From NCBI GenBank assembly GCA_943331005.2, contig CALQJX020000004.1, forward strand, positions 62,001 through 126,000: DNA of 64,000 nucleotides, written 5' to 3'. The DNA comes from Bordetella parapertussis. Lineage in GTDB: Bacteria > Bacteroidota > Bacteroidia > Chitinophagales > Chitinophagaceae. Positions within the stretch are counted from its first letter, which is position 1, and the number at the start of each line of letters is the position of its first letter. The position numbers and the translations under genes were made by a program. Below are positions 38,695 to 46,823 of the stretch, piece after piece. The notes under the pieces are model-generated. The model had not been told where the DNA came from and searched no databases. It was given only the letters and a program-made list of their open reading frames with translations.

Positions 38695-38741
38695 GATCCC
38701 GGAAGATGAACGCTGAAAAGCTACAACTTCCGGGATCTTTT
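38695..38741 (+). terminator. Intrinsic terminator after mqnC
   Basis: 11-bp perfect stem GATCCCGGAAG / CTTCCGGGATC followed by TTTT. Confidence 0.85.
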
Positions 38742-38765
38742 ATTGTGATTCAGTTTGTCTCTTAG

Positions 38766-39398
38766 CTATCCGTTCGGTTGCCTGAACACATCGTCTTCGA
38801 TGGTCATTCCTTTCTTTAGGTATATGGTTTGTATACCCAGCTCTTTGGCGGCTTCTATATGCTGCGGACTGTCATCAATAAACAAGGTAGCTTCCGGAGC
38901 CAGCTGGTTTTCTTCCAGCACACGCAGAAATATCTCCGGCATTGGTTTGCGCAGGCCTACCCTGTGCGACAGATAAGCCCTGTCGAAAAACACACCAATG
39001 TTCGGTATGCCGTATTCGTTCATCAGGGTGTTGTTAAACACTTCTTCGTGTATCTCATTGGTATTGCTCAGCAGGAACAGATCGTAATAGTTGCGCAGCT
39101 GCTGCAATATCTGCAACCTGCGAATAGGGAAGTCGAGTAGCATAGCATTCCATGCGTGCAGTACCTGTGCCTCTGTAAGTGGCGTGTTAGATGCTTGTTG
39201 CATAGCGCTTATGAATTCTTCCCTGCTCATTCGGCCGGTTTCCCATCGGTCAAAGAGGTCGCTTTGTTTCATTTGAGAATAGAGCGCACCAAAATTGGTC
39301 ACGCCAGCATCAATAAAAGCCTTTTCCGTAAGATCATAGTCAATATTCAGTAGCACACCGCCCAGATCGAAAATGATGTGTTTGATACCTTTTATCAT
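38766..39398 (-). CDS. HAD-superfamily hydrolase
   Basis: 210 aa from ATG 39398 (MIKGIKHIIFDLGGVLLNID). Motif I is DLGGVL, an N-terminal variant of DxDxT in which the second Asp is replaced by Gly, as in the YihX/epoxide-hydrolase-like HAD branch. Motif II is LLSNTNE, the Lys is in RVGLRKPMPEIF, and motif IV is TLFIDDSPQHIEAAKELG. Likely a small-sugar-phosphate phosphatase; substrate unknown. Promoter TACATTTG at 39421-39428. Confidence 0.85.
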   Translation of the reverse strand: MIKGIKHIIFDLGGVLLNIDYDLTEKAFIDAGVTNFGALYSQMKQSDLFDRWETGRMSREEFISAMQQASNTPLTEAQVLHAWNAMLLDFPIRRLQILQQLRNYYDLFLLSNTNEIHEEVFNNTLMNEYGIPNIGVFFDRAYLSHRVGLRKPMPEIFLRVLEENQLAPEATLFIDDSPQHIEAAKELGIQTIYLKKGMTIEDDVFRQPNG

Positions 39399-39420
39399 AA
39401 TGGTTTTGCTTGGCAAGGTG

Positions 39421-39428
39421 CAAATGTA
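39421..39428 (-). promoter_or_regulatory. -7 box for HAD hydrolase
   Basis: TACATTTG on the minus strand, 22 bases upstream of the ATG. An in-frame ATG at 39437 would lie before it, so the start at 39398 is preferred. Confidence 0.55.
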
Positions 39429-39532
39429 AGCTCTCATTGCTTATCCGTAACGATCGGGTGTGTTTTTGTAGGTTGGTGACCAGTATCATGTTGCGCCTTG
39501 AGGGTCGTCATATGTTGCGAACACTACAGTTG

Positions 39533-39540
39533 TACTTTTG
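39533..39540 (+). promoter_or_regulatory. -7 box for the secreted-protein pair
   Basis: TACTTTTG, 34 bases before ATG 39575. Confidence 0.55.
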
Positions 39541-39574
39541 TTTCATATTTCCATCTACTTAAAAACAAAACACA

Positions 39575-40210
39575 ATGAAGATCTCAGGTTTAGTATTCGC
39601 AGCATTGTTTGTTCCTGTCATCACCATGGCACAAACCAATGAGAAAGTAAAAGCAAGCAAGTCTGTAAAGGCTGCCCGGGAAGGTGAAGTTTTTAAATTT
39701 CCGGACAACATCACGTTCAGCAAAAATGAGCTGAACAGCCGTGTGGAGCAAAAGACCAAAGAACTTACCCGTATCATGAAGACCTTGGCTGCTCACAAAG
39801 ACCCGAACCACAAACAACTGGTGCTTGATGGTATGAAGTTGTTCAATAACAACGACAGGGTGATGGTAACCTTTACCTCCAAAAACAAGTCAACTCCCAC
39901 TACAATGCCTGTTCGTCAGTACCTCATCCGCCTCACTACGCTGAAGTATGACAACGTGAATGTAACCTGGCGAAATGCACAGTACCTCAGCAAATTCACC
40001 CGCCAGCCTGATGGCAATTATACTGCCATAGTAGCTTATGAGCAGGAGTTTACCGGAGTAAAAGGCGGAGAGGCCAACTATGTATATCATGATGTGACAC
40101 AGAAACGTATAGAAGTGGGCGTGAAAGTATGGGACAACAAGGCTGTTGGCGCAGACAAAAAAGCCTATATGGATGTGTTTCTGGGTAACATAGGTGTTAC
40201 CGAAGAATAA
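39575..40210 (+). CDS. Secreted protein of unknown function
   Basis: 211 aa with signal peptide MKISGLVFAALFVPVITMAQ. Mature part is basic then alternating beta-like: FPDNITFSKNELNSRVEQKTKELTRIMKTL, DRVMVTFTSKNKSTPTTMP, GNYTAIVAYEQEFTGVKGGEANYVYHDVTQKRIEV. No family recognised. The next gene starts 22 bases downstream with a similar secreted form, so the two probably act together. Confidence 0.6.
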   Translation: MKISGLVFAALFVPVITMAQTNEKVKASKSVKAAREGEVFKFPDNITFSKNELNSRVEQKTKELTRIMKTLAAHKDPNHKQLVLDGMKLFNNNDRVMVTFTSKNKSTPTTMPVRQYLIRLTTLKYDNVNVTWRNAQYLSKFTRQPDGNYTAIVAYEQEFTGVKGGEANYVYHDVTQKRIEVGVKVWDNKAVGADKKAYMDVFLGNIGVTEE

Positions 40211-40232
40211 ACAAAGAGCTTAATTTAGCGGG

Positions 40233-41078
40233 ATGGGCACTGTCAGGTTTATATTGTTTATGATGGTTATTGGTAGTGCCCGTCCTGCGTTTTCGCAGGT
40301 GGTAAGTAATTTCACGCCTGCAGGTTCTCAGGAGAGTTTCTTCCTTTATGAGGTGAAGCTCATAGAAGAGTTCATAGAACGCTTCAACGACGACAGCGAC
40401 TCATACGTTCGCGAGCAGAGCCGTACGCTTTATGGCACCGACTCTATGATAAACCGGCGTAGAATGCTGCGCTCCCTTTTTAATAAGCGACAGCACTGGA
40501 ACGCAGATACCGCACGTTTCATTAATCAGGTTACAGACCCTGCAAGGCCTCAATTGCTCAGTTTCACAGATACCGGCTGGTATGCCGAAGTGAAGACTGT
40601 TTTCCTGATAAGTGGTGCCAAAACCAATGTGACACTAGTGCTGCACATGAAACCCGACAATGGCGGCAGTAAATGGATGATAGCAGGTATGAGTCCTGTA
40701 ACTATACCAGCGGTGCCTGCTGTTGTTGCTGTCAAAGGAGCCGAACCGGGTTATATTCCCACATCGGCATACGGCACTGGTTTTGTTATCTTTCATCAGT
40801 TGTTCACCCCTTCAGCATTGCATGTGCCCAGCTATTTCGAACCTCATCTGGCAACTATGCCACGTGCGCAACAGCTTATAAATGCTGTGCTGCAGGGCAA
40901 GGCTACGTTTCAGCAGGTGCAGTCGGTACGGTATTATTTCTGCAACATACCTGGCTGGCAGTTTACCGTAGACCAGTTCAAAAGGAAGGAGACCAATACC
41001 GGTTGGCTCATAAGCAGTCTGCAGCCTATGGACGACAAGGCCAAAGAGGTCTCACTAGAGAAGTTGCTATTTCCCTGA
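40233..41078 (+). CDS. Secreted protein of unknown function (operon partner)
   Basis: 281 aa, signal peptide MGTVRFILFMMVIGSARPAFSQ. Acidic helical region (LIEEFIERFNDDSDSYVREQSRTLY), a beta section with NVTLVLHMKPDN, then a C-terminal domain around YFCNIPGWQFTVDQFKRKETNTGWLISSLQ. The C-terminal layout echoes the preceding gene. No family recognised; periplasmic or exported role presumed. Confidence 0.6.
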   Translation: MGTVRFILFMMVIGSARPAFSQVVSNFTPAGSQESFFLYEVKLIEEFIERFNDDSDSYVREQSRTLYGTDSMINRRRMLRSLFNKRQHWNADTARFINQVTDPARPQLLSFTDTGWYAEVKTVFLISGAKTNVTLVLHMKPDNGGSKWMIAGMSPVTIPAVPAVVAVKGAEPGYIPTSAYGTGFVIFHQLFTPSALHVPSYFEPHLATMPRAQQLINAVLQGKATFQQVQSVRYYFCNIPGWQFTVDQFKRKETNTGWLISSLQPMDDKAKEVSLEKLLFP

Positions 41079-41110
41079 TCTTGATAACAGGAATTTCACT
41101 TTAGATGGAT

Positions 41111-41147
41111 AAAGCCAAAGAAACTGTTACTCAGCTCCTTTGGCTTT
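41111..41147. terminator. Possible bidirectional hairpin between convergent genes
   Basis: Inverted repeat AAAGCCAAAG / CTTTGGCTTT with a 17-base loop, between the stops at 41078 and 41194. No long T-run, so terminator activity is uncertain. Confidence 0.35.
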
Positions 41148-41193
41148 AGTTATGTATTGCTGCAATAAAAGATAGTTGCAGCGGTAACAGCAC

Positions 41194-41946
41194 TTACAGA
41201 TATCCTTTCTCTGCCAGGTACTTGAATAGTTTTTCGAGTGGCGCGCCTGAGTTGTAAAGCAGGGTCACCGTTTTGCCATCCAGCAGCAGGTTCCAGTCTG
41301 CATTGTCATTTCCATCGGTATGGGTGGCTTTGCACACCATAGCATCGTTGGAATTGTATACTGATAGGGTAGTGATGCCGCCTTCTGATGCACGTTTGAA
41401 AACGCCTACCATTTCGCTGTTGTTATAGATCTTGTTTTCCTTGATGCTGATATCGGCAGGGCCTGCATTTACCGGCTTGCTTTCTACCGGCGCAATCACT
41501 CTTTCTGTTGGTGGTGGCGGTGTGCTTAGTGCCGGGTCTTTTATGAAACGGCCATTGTGCAGAATGATGAACTTACGTTCTTCTTCTTCGCTCACCGCAT
41601 TGTCCTGCACCAGATTGGCGCCGGCCACGTTCTTAGCTATCTGCTTCATAGAGTTCAGCGGATTGATGCCGTACAGAGAGCACTGGTTGCCCGACTTGGT
41701 GAATACCATGTAGTAGCTGCTGTTGTTGCCATACTTGGTATACTTCAGATAGGCCAATTCTTTGTGCTGCAGGTTCTCCAGCGAAAAGTCGCTTTCCAGA
41801 AACTGTTTGTTCTTGGGTGTGAGGTAAAAGGCATCTTTGCCATCAACCTGAACCAAACCCGTCTTTTTGTCTACATCCAGATCCTGCGCCTGCACCGAAA
41901 GCGTTGCAGAGAAGAGCATGCCCGATATGAAAAGTATCTTCTTCAT
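41194..41946 (-). CDS. Secreted protein of unknown function, coupled to propeller gene
   Basis: 250 aa with signal peptide MKKILFISGMLFSATLSVQAQ. Early segment AFYLTPKNKQFLESDFSLENLQHKELAYLKY and the C-terminal block NTMVCKATHTDGNDNADWNLL-like (read as DAMVCKATHTDGNDNADWN) suggest a compact beta domain; a Pro-rich linker STPPPPTER splits the two. No family recognised. It starts 43 bases after the 709-aa propeller protein on the same strand. Confidence 0.6.
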   Translation of the reverse strand: MKKILFISGMLFSATLSVQAQDLDVDKKTGLVQVDGKDAFYLTPKNKQFLESDFSLENLQHKELAYLKYTKYGNNSSYYMVFTKSGNQCSLYGINPLNSMKQIAKNVAGANLVQDNAVSEEEERKFIILHNGRFIKDPALSTPPPPTERVIAPVESKPVNAGPADISIKENKIYNNSEMVGVFKRASEGGITTLSVYNSNDAMVCKATHTDGNDNADWNLLLDGKTVTLLYNSGAPLEKLFKYLAEKGYL

Positions 41947-41988
41947 TGTTCTTTGTTTTGTTCTTTAGTTGGTTGTAATGAAAGGGTA

Positions 41989-44118
41989 TTAATGTTGTAT
42001 AACGGTGAGTACATAGCGAGGCTCAGCCAGTTTTATCTTTCTTGCTATTTCCTGCCTCATCATTTCTTCCTGGCTCTGGTTGGGCAGGTTCACATCAAAC
42101 TCGTTGAAAGTAGATGTTTCTGATGCTACATACAGTTTGCCGTCGGATGCCATTTTGATAGCTGTTACTTTGTCGTACATACCACCGGTAGTATTCTTAC
42201 TATACTGAGACCAGTTAGTGCCATCATAGCGCAATACGCCATAGTTTTCTGTTGCTATCCATGCCACATTGTTCTTGTCCACACATATCTGGTTCACGCG
42301 GAACTTTTTGATCTTCAGCGATTCTATTTCCGGTATGTTGGTGAAGGTGGTGCCGTCATAGATAGAGATGCCCTTGTTGGTACCCAGTATCAGGCGACCC
42401 TTGCTGTCTTCAGCAATGGTGGTAAAGTTGTTTGAAGGGAAGTCAACATCTTCGCCTACCTTGGTCCATGCAGTATCATACTTCACCAGTCCTTTTGCAG
42501 AACCAGCCCACAGGGTGTTCTTGCTGTCTTTTATGATGCTGTAGAAGATGATGCTTGGCAAACCATCTTTCTTATTGAAAGTTTCCCAGTCGTTATTGGT
42601 ATAGTGAGATATGCCACCGCTACCGCAGGTCCACAGGGTGTTGTTCTTGTCATAGGTCATATCGGTTACGCCGCCCATGTTGGGGTTCTTGGCATAATCT
42701 GTAATCGCACCATTATCAAACACTTTTACACCGCCATAAGATGCAGAAAGGAATATCTTATTGTCCGGAGCAAGGAACAGACCTGTAAATGCTGTTTCCA
42801 GTACTTTGGGGTGTTTGTAGTTGGTGAAAACACCGCCCTTGGCATTTACCAGACCTTCGCCCGAAGAAGCCATCCATATGTTATTCTGCTTGTCTTCGTC
42901 TATTGCATAGATACCGCCAAAGTCCATAGCGTTTGTAGCACTGTCATATACGGTCCACTTTGGGTCGGTGACCATGTTGTGTTCTCTGTATACAGTAAGG
43001 CCACCGTAATTGCTGGTATAGGTAGTGTGCGTTCTGTTCTTCACGTCATTCGGCGCATAGATAGCATAGTCGACGGTCTTATAGCCGGCAATGATCCATT
43101 TATGACCCGACTTGTCTATTGTAATGTGCAGTACTGCATTGTTGTTGATAGGTGAGTTCTGCTGGTTCAGAATTTTCAATCCGCCATGTGCAAAAGAATA
43201 GACGCCACTGCTTTTAGTGCCTATCCATATAGTGCCGTTATCTTCAACAGCCAGAGAAGATAGCTCTATTGAGCCGTCTGAAGTGCGAGCGGTGATGTCG
43301 GCCATTCTTGGCGAAAAGCCATTGCTGAATGGCTTCATAGTGAAGGTAGCACCATCATACTCCATAATGCCCTTTGGTGCACCCAGCCATACTTTGCCGC
43401 TTTTGTTGGTAGCTATGGCATTGATGGTATTGGTAGAAAGGCCGTTGGCATTGGTGAAGTGTTTCCAGTTCTTACCGTCGAACTTAGCTACACCCAGGTC
43501 TTTGCCTGCAATAGCCCAAAGATGGCCATTGTTGTCCAGCGTCAGCTCACTCAGCAGATTGTCCGGCATGTCAGCATTGCCCTTGTTGTAGTTGGTCCAG
43601 CCGGTGCCATTGAAGAAAGACAGGCCGCCACCTACATAGGTTTTTTCGCCCATCACCATTCCGCTGATGTATACCTTGTCTGAAGCGGTGATGACAATAT
43701 CTGTAACTATCTGCAGGTTGGTAGACTCGCGTGGGATATTGGTGAATGCGCCCCCTTCAAACTTTACCAGACCGGCAGTAGTGCCAATCCATATGGTGTT
43801 CTTGCTGTCGCAGGCCATAGATATGATGTCGGCAGTAGCTGCAAAACAATCGGCAGGCATTTTCTGCAGCTGCATCTGTTTGCCATCAAACACAAATACA
43901 CCCTTGCCGGCAACAGCTATTATCTTTTTGCCTGCATTGTCTTCTACTACAGCGGTTACTTCCTGGCCACCATCGAAGTGTATTTTTTTGTTCACCACAT
44001 TATCTATGTAAGAAAAGTCTGCAGTGAAGAGCATCCACTTTGCAAAGGGTTCGAAAGCGGCAGATGCGCCGAATAGGTTTGCTGTAAGTAACAGCAATAG
44101 GAGTCCGTACTTTTTCAT
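41989..44118 (-). CDS. Secreted two-component-type beta-propeller protein without kinase
   Basis: 709 aa, signal peptide (MKKYGLLLLLLTANLFGASA). About 14 repeats of the reg-prop form with WIGTxxGLVKFEG / TIWIGTKSSGVY / LWAGSAKGLVKYD, the periplasmic sensor propeller of hybrid two-component systems, but here no Y_Y_Y domain, membrane helix or kinase follows. It therefore resembles a free propeller, probably extracytoplasmic; ligand unknown. Confidence 0.82.
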   Translation of the reverse strand: MKKYGLLLLLLTANLFGASAAFEPFAKWMLFTADFSYIDNVVNKKIHFDGGQEVTAVVEDNAGKKIIAVAGKGVFVFDGKQMQLQKMPADCFAATADIISMACDSKNTIWIGTTAGLVKFEGGAFTNIPRESTNLQIVTDIVITASDKVYISGMVMGEKTYVGGGLSFFNGTGWTNYNKGNADMPDNLLSELTLDNNGHLWAIAGKDLGVAKFDGKNWKHFTNANGLSTNTINAIATNKSGKVWLGAPKGIMEYDGATFTMKPFSNGFSPRMADITARTSDGSIELSSLAVEDNGTIWIGTKSSGVYSFAHGGLKILNQQNSPINNNAVLHITIDKSGHKWIIAGYKTVDYAIYAPNDVKNRTHTTYTSNYGGLTVYREHNMVTDPKWTVYDSATNAMDFGGIYAIDEDKQNNIWMASSGEGLVNAKGGVFTNYKHPKVLETAFTGLFLAPDNKIFLSASYGGVKVFDNGAITDYAKNPNMGGVTDMTYDKNNTLWTCGSGGISHYTNNDWETFNKKDGLPSIIFYSIIKDSKNTLWAGSAKGLVKYDTAWTKVGEDVDFPSNNFTTIAEDSKGRLILGTNKGISIYDGTTFTNIPEIESLKIKKFRVNQICVDKNNVAWIATENYGVLRYDGTNWSQYSKNTTGGMYDKVTAIKMASDGKLYVASETSTFNEFDVNLPNQSQEEMMRQEIARKIKLAEPRYVLTVIQH

Positions 44119-44747
44119 TTGTTATATAGTTTGTTTCAATAATTCTAAAAGTGAGTGCAGACAAGGAAGGCCTGCTATGAGCAGTAGCTGAAACAGGGTC
44201 TTCGAATGTAGGTTTTAATAGAGGAAAGGGGCTGCAAAGTTAAGTTATTTAATGCATAAAGCATTACGGAAGATCTCATATAAGATGTTAAACAGGGTTT
44301 GCTCAGCTAAATATTATTAAGTGCCCATTTAAATGCATTGAATACGTTTTGCTGCTAAAAATCAAAATTGCTCACTTTTTCAGAAAAAAATTCAAACTAT
44401 TGAAAATTAGAATAAGTGTTTGATATTCAATGATCTGTATAAACATTGGTACTCAAAAACTGCTCATTTTTTGCTCAAAAATTACTCGCGTGATAATTTT
44501 AATATTTGAAATGAACTTCTTTGTTACATTCATGGTATGAAATTGATTGGTTGCATAGCGTAATTCGAACCCCAAAATGCACAAATGCCGTGCCACCGAC
44601 AGAATAAACGGCAGCTATGACAGGGGAAGATATCCACAAATTTTTATGATGGCTGCAAATTGATGGTAGGGAGTAGTAAATGAAGGTCAGGAATCAAATT
44701 GCAAAAAAATGATCATGTTATACGCGCGAGACTCTTCTTTAAGGATT
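44119..44747. other. AT-rich intergenic region with repeat copy R3a
   Basis: 629 bases without a supported gene. Very AT-rich from 44330 to 44530. Contains R3a (44578-44660), a copy of the element at 53751-53833. The preceding sequence with TTTTTTGCTCAAAAATTACTC (44466-44486 region) resembles TTTTTTTGCGCAAAAATTGCGC in front of the other copy. Confidence 0.6.
44578..44660. repeat. Dispersed repeat R3, copy a
   Basis: Shares TGCACAAATGCCGTGCCAC, AGGGGAAGATATCCACAAAT and the following TTTATG-xx-G-xx-TGCAAAT with 53751-53833, in the same orientation and with similar spacing between blocks. Confidence 0.75.
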
Positions 44748-45344
44748 TCAAGTATTAGCAATGTCGGGAATTAGTCTGGACAAATATTGAGGGAATTTTA
44801 TTTTCATCTCAATTAATCCATTCTCGATAGACAAAATATGAGAAGGTACTTCCAGATAACGAGATGAATCAAATATGTCTATGAGGTCGAAGTATTTGTA
44901 GAAAGCATTCAAATTGAAAAAACCATCGAAATATCTTTTGATTATTTCGCTCTCAGGTACAAAATGTCCGCCGTTTTCAACACGAATAGCTACTCTTCTT
45001 TTTGCTTCCTCAATTGAATCCAAAGTAAGATATATCAGGTGTAATTTGTAGCCTCTTTTCCTAAAATGTGCAGGCCAGTGTAATGGATCATCATTGAAAT
45101 TTGTCTCATAACAAAAATCCATCTCTGAGCTTAATGCACTTTCTATTTGTTTTTCAAGTTCAGCAAAAGCAAGATTGTGAGCCATAACATCTCTTACATC
45201 CGAATCCCTGAGCGAGTTGTAGTATCTCAGAAAATAGGAATCGTAATCGAAAGGAATGGTATTGTTTGAGACAAGTGTTCTGGAAAACGAAGATTTTCCT
45301 GATCCATTGCACCCGGCGATAATAAATAAAACAGGCTCAGGCAT
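44748..45344 (-). CDS. Zeta-toxin-family kinase
   Basis: 198 aa P-loop protein: Walker A GCNGSGKSS (about 11-19), DYDSYFLRYYN, the acceptor-site pair E80-T81 in CYETNF, and the diagnostic block AKRRVAIRVENGGHFVPESEIIKRY. Zeta toxins phosphorylate UDP-N-acetylamino sugars and block peptidoglycan synthesis; other members have different small-molecule substrates. Its first codons overlap the end of a 52-aa gene. Looks a little AT-richer than neighbours, consistent with horizontal gain. Confidence 0.82.
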   Translation of the reverse strand: MPEPVLFIIAGCNGSGKSSFSRTLVSNNTIPFDYDSYFLRYYNSLRDSDVRDVMAHNLAFAELEKQIESALSSEMDFCYETNFNDDPLHWPAHFRKRGYKLHLIYLTLDSIEEAKRRVAIRVENGGHFVPESEIIKRYFDGFFNLNAFYKYFDLIDIFDSSRYLEVPSHILSIENGLIEMKIKFPQYLSRLIPDIANT

Positions 45345-45495
45345 TTCTGAATTGAGGTGCTACTTTAGGAGACTTATTCAACTTGCCAGCCTTCATATTC
45401 TTTTCATAAATCATCACCTGACGTTTTATTTCAGGCATTGCACTGCGCATTTGTTCCAGAATATGCTTTACACGCTTTTCTGTAGATTGCTTCAT
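45337..45495 (-). CDS. Small basic protein, putative antitoxin of the zeta module
   Basis: 52 aa: MKQSTEKRVKHILEQMRSAM, then PEIKRQVMIYEKNMKAGKLN and a short tail. Helical, Lys-rich, no homologue recognised. Its TGA (45337-45339) lies inside the second and third codons of the zeta toxin, an 8-base overlap suggesting translational coupling. Position and size fit an antitoxin, but it does not look like classical epsilon, so the assignment is inference from context. Confidence 0.65.
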   Translation of the reverse strand: MKQSTEKRVKHILEQMRSAMPEIKRQVMIYEKNMKAGKLNKSPKVAPQFRNA

Positions 45496-45499
45496 AATG

Positions 45500-45507
45500 C
45501 AAATTTA
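45500..45507 (-). promoter_or_regulatory. -7 box abutting the small antitoxin-like gene
   Basis: TAAATTTG on the minus strand followed by CATT and ATG: the same four-base spacing as at the DAHP synthase gene, implying a leaderless mRNA. Confidence 0.6.
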
Positions 45508-45800
45508 AGGAATGTTATTATGAAAAATGCGGTAGCGTTAATTTCCTCAAGGTTTGTTTTTGAACTTTCTGCATTGACTGAATAAAATAGATCAATATAA
45601 AAAAGCCGACAGGTACAAATATGGAATTGTCCTGATAGAGTATTATTGGTGGCAACAGTCTGTATAACAGATTCTGATCACGAGGTGATGTTATTTGGTA
45701 TGTATTTTAAGAGAGGTAGCAATTTGGCATGATTGTTGCTTTTCGTTAATATGGGCTATTGGTTCAGCAGTTGTTTCAATTTTACAGTCATTGATTGAAT
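45508..45800. other. Intergenic region, nothing specific
   Basis: About 290 bases between divergent genes. AT-rich; no gene or repeat recognised and no exact -7 consensus for the rightward gene. Confidence 0.5.
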
Positions 45801-46805
45801 ATGAGAGGTTTATTACTTATTGCGATGCTGGTTTTGCTACAGGGCAGGTCTGAGGGGCAGACAATACCGCTTGATAGCTTTTTTGTGCCTGGTGCAAGCT
45901 GGACAGAAGTTGTGCATACTGTATACTACCCCTGCAGTTCGGGTCCTACTGTAAACACTTTTGGTTTGGTGTATAAGGTGGAAAGAGATACCGTGATATC
46001 GGGTAGGGTATATCATCTGTTATCCTATTGTCATAAAGGTGGGTATGGCTACAGCTCCAATTGTGCATCGCCGGGTGGTTCCAATACCGCCAGCGCAGGT
46101 GGATGTGGTCCCATTCCGGAAATATTTGCCATGATACGTACTGATAGCGAACGTGTCTATTTTACTTTACTCAAAAAACTGTCAGGCCCCTTGGGCAATT
46201 ATTACTGCGATACTGTTGGTCATGAATACCTGTTTTATGATTACAATCTTTCATTAGGGTCTGTAGTGCCTGCCACTACCCTGATAGGTGGAATTACTGT
46301 AACGGATGTAGATTCAGTAAGTCTATCGAACGGGGTGTATGTGAAGCGCTATAACAACAGGCTTATTTATGGTATTGGAGATAAGGATGGTTTTGTTACC
46401 TACTGGAACCTGTATATATGCGGCCCGGGACCAAGTGCAGAACAGTTCTTGCTTTGTTATGATAATCCTCGTTTCAATTATCATCTTACCTATCCTGCTG
46501 GCACACTGAAGGGCAATTTGCAGAACGACTGTTTTGATATGGTAACATACCTGCAAACTAATGAAGTGCCTACTCTTGTGGCCCCGCACGTGAATAGTAT
46601 TTACCCCAACCCGGTTACAGACAAACTGAATATAACTTCAAGTGATATCATTACATCAGTAAGCATTATAAGCCCGGCAGGCAAGGTGTATTACACAGGT
46701 GTTAGCAACTCAAATGAAGTGCAACTGGATGTAGCTGCACTGCCCGCAGGCATTTATTTCCTGAAGATAAACGGAACAGATGTGCGCAGGTTTGTGAAGA
46801 ACTAA
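45801..46805 (+). CDS. Secreted T9SS-targeted protein
   Basis: 334 aa from ATG 45801 (a TTG two codons earlier is possible). Signal MRGLLLIAMLVLLQGRSEGQ. The mature domain has Cys pairs (YYPCSSGPTV, SNCASPGG, AGGCGPIPE) and VYFTLLKKLSG; no enzyme motif. C-terminal T9SS type A domain: IYPNPVTDKLNITS, ISPAGKVYYTG, LPAGIYFLKINGTDVRRFVKN. Unknown surface or secreted function. Confidence 0.75.
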   Translation: MRGLLLIAMLVLLQGRSEGQTIPLDSFFVPGASWTEVVHTVYYPCSSGPTVNTFGLVYKVERDTVISGRVYHLLSYCHKGGYGYSSNCASPGGSNTASAGGCGPIPEIFAMIRTDSERVYFTLLKKLSGPLGNYYCDTVGHEYLFYDYNLSLGSVVPATTLIGGITVTDVDSVSLSNGVYVKRYNNRLIYGIGDKDGFVTYWNLYICGPGPSAEQFLLCYDNPRFNYHLTYPAGTLKGNLQNDCFDMVTYLQTNEVPTLVAPHVNSIYPNPVTDKLNITSSDIITSVSIISPAGKVYYTGVSNSNEVQLDVAALPAGIYFLKINGTDVRRFVKN

Positions 46806-46823
46806 TATGTCACAGATCTGGTA

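Noticed and set aside
44119..44747. CRISPR array or phage attachment site near the zeta module
   Set aside because: No regularly spaced repeats, and no integrase or tRNA end nearby.
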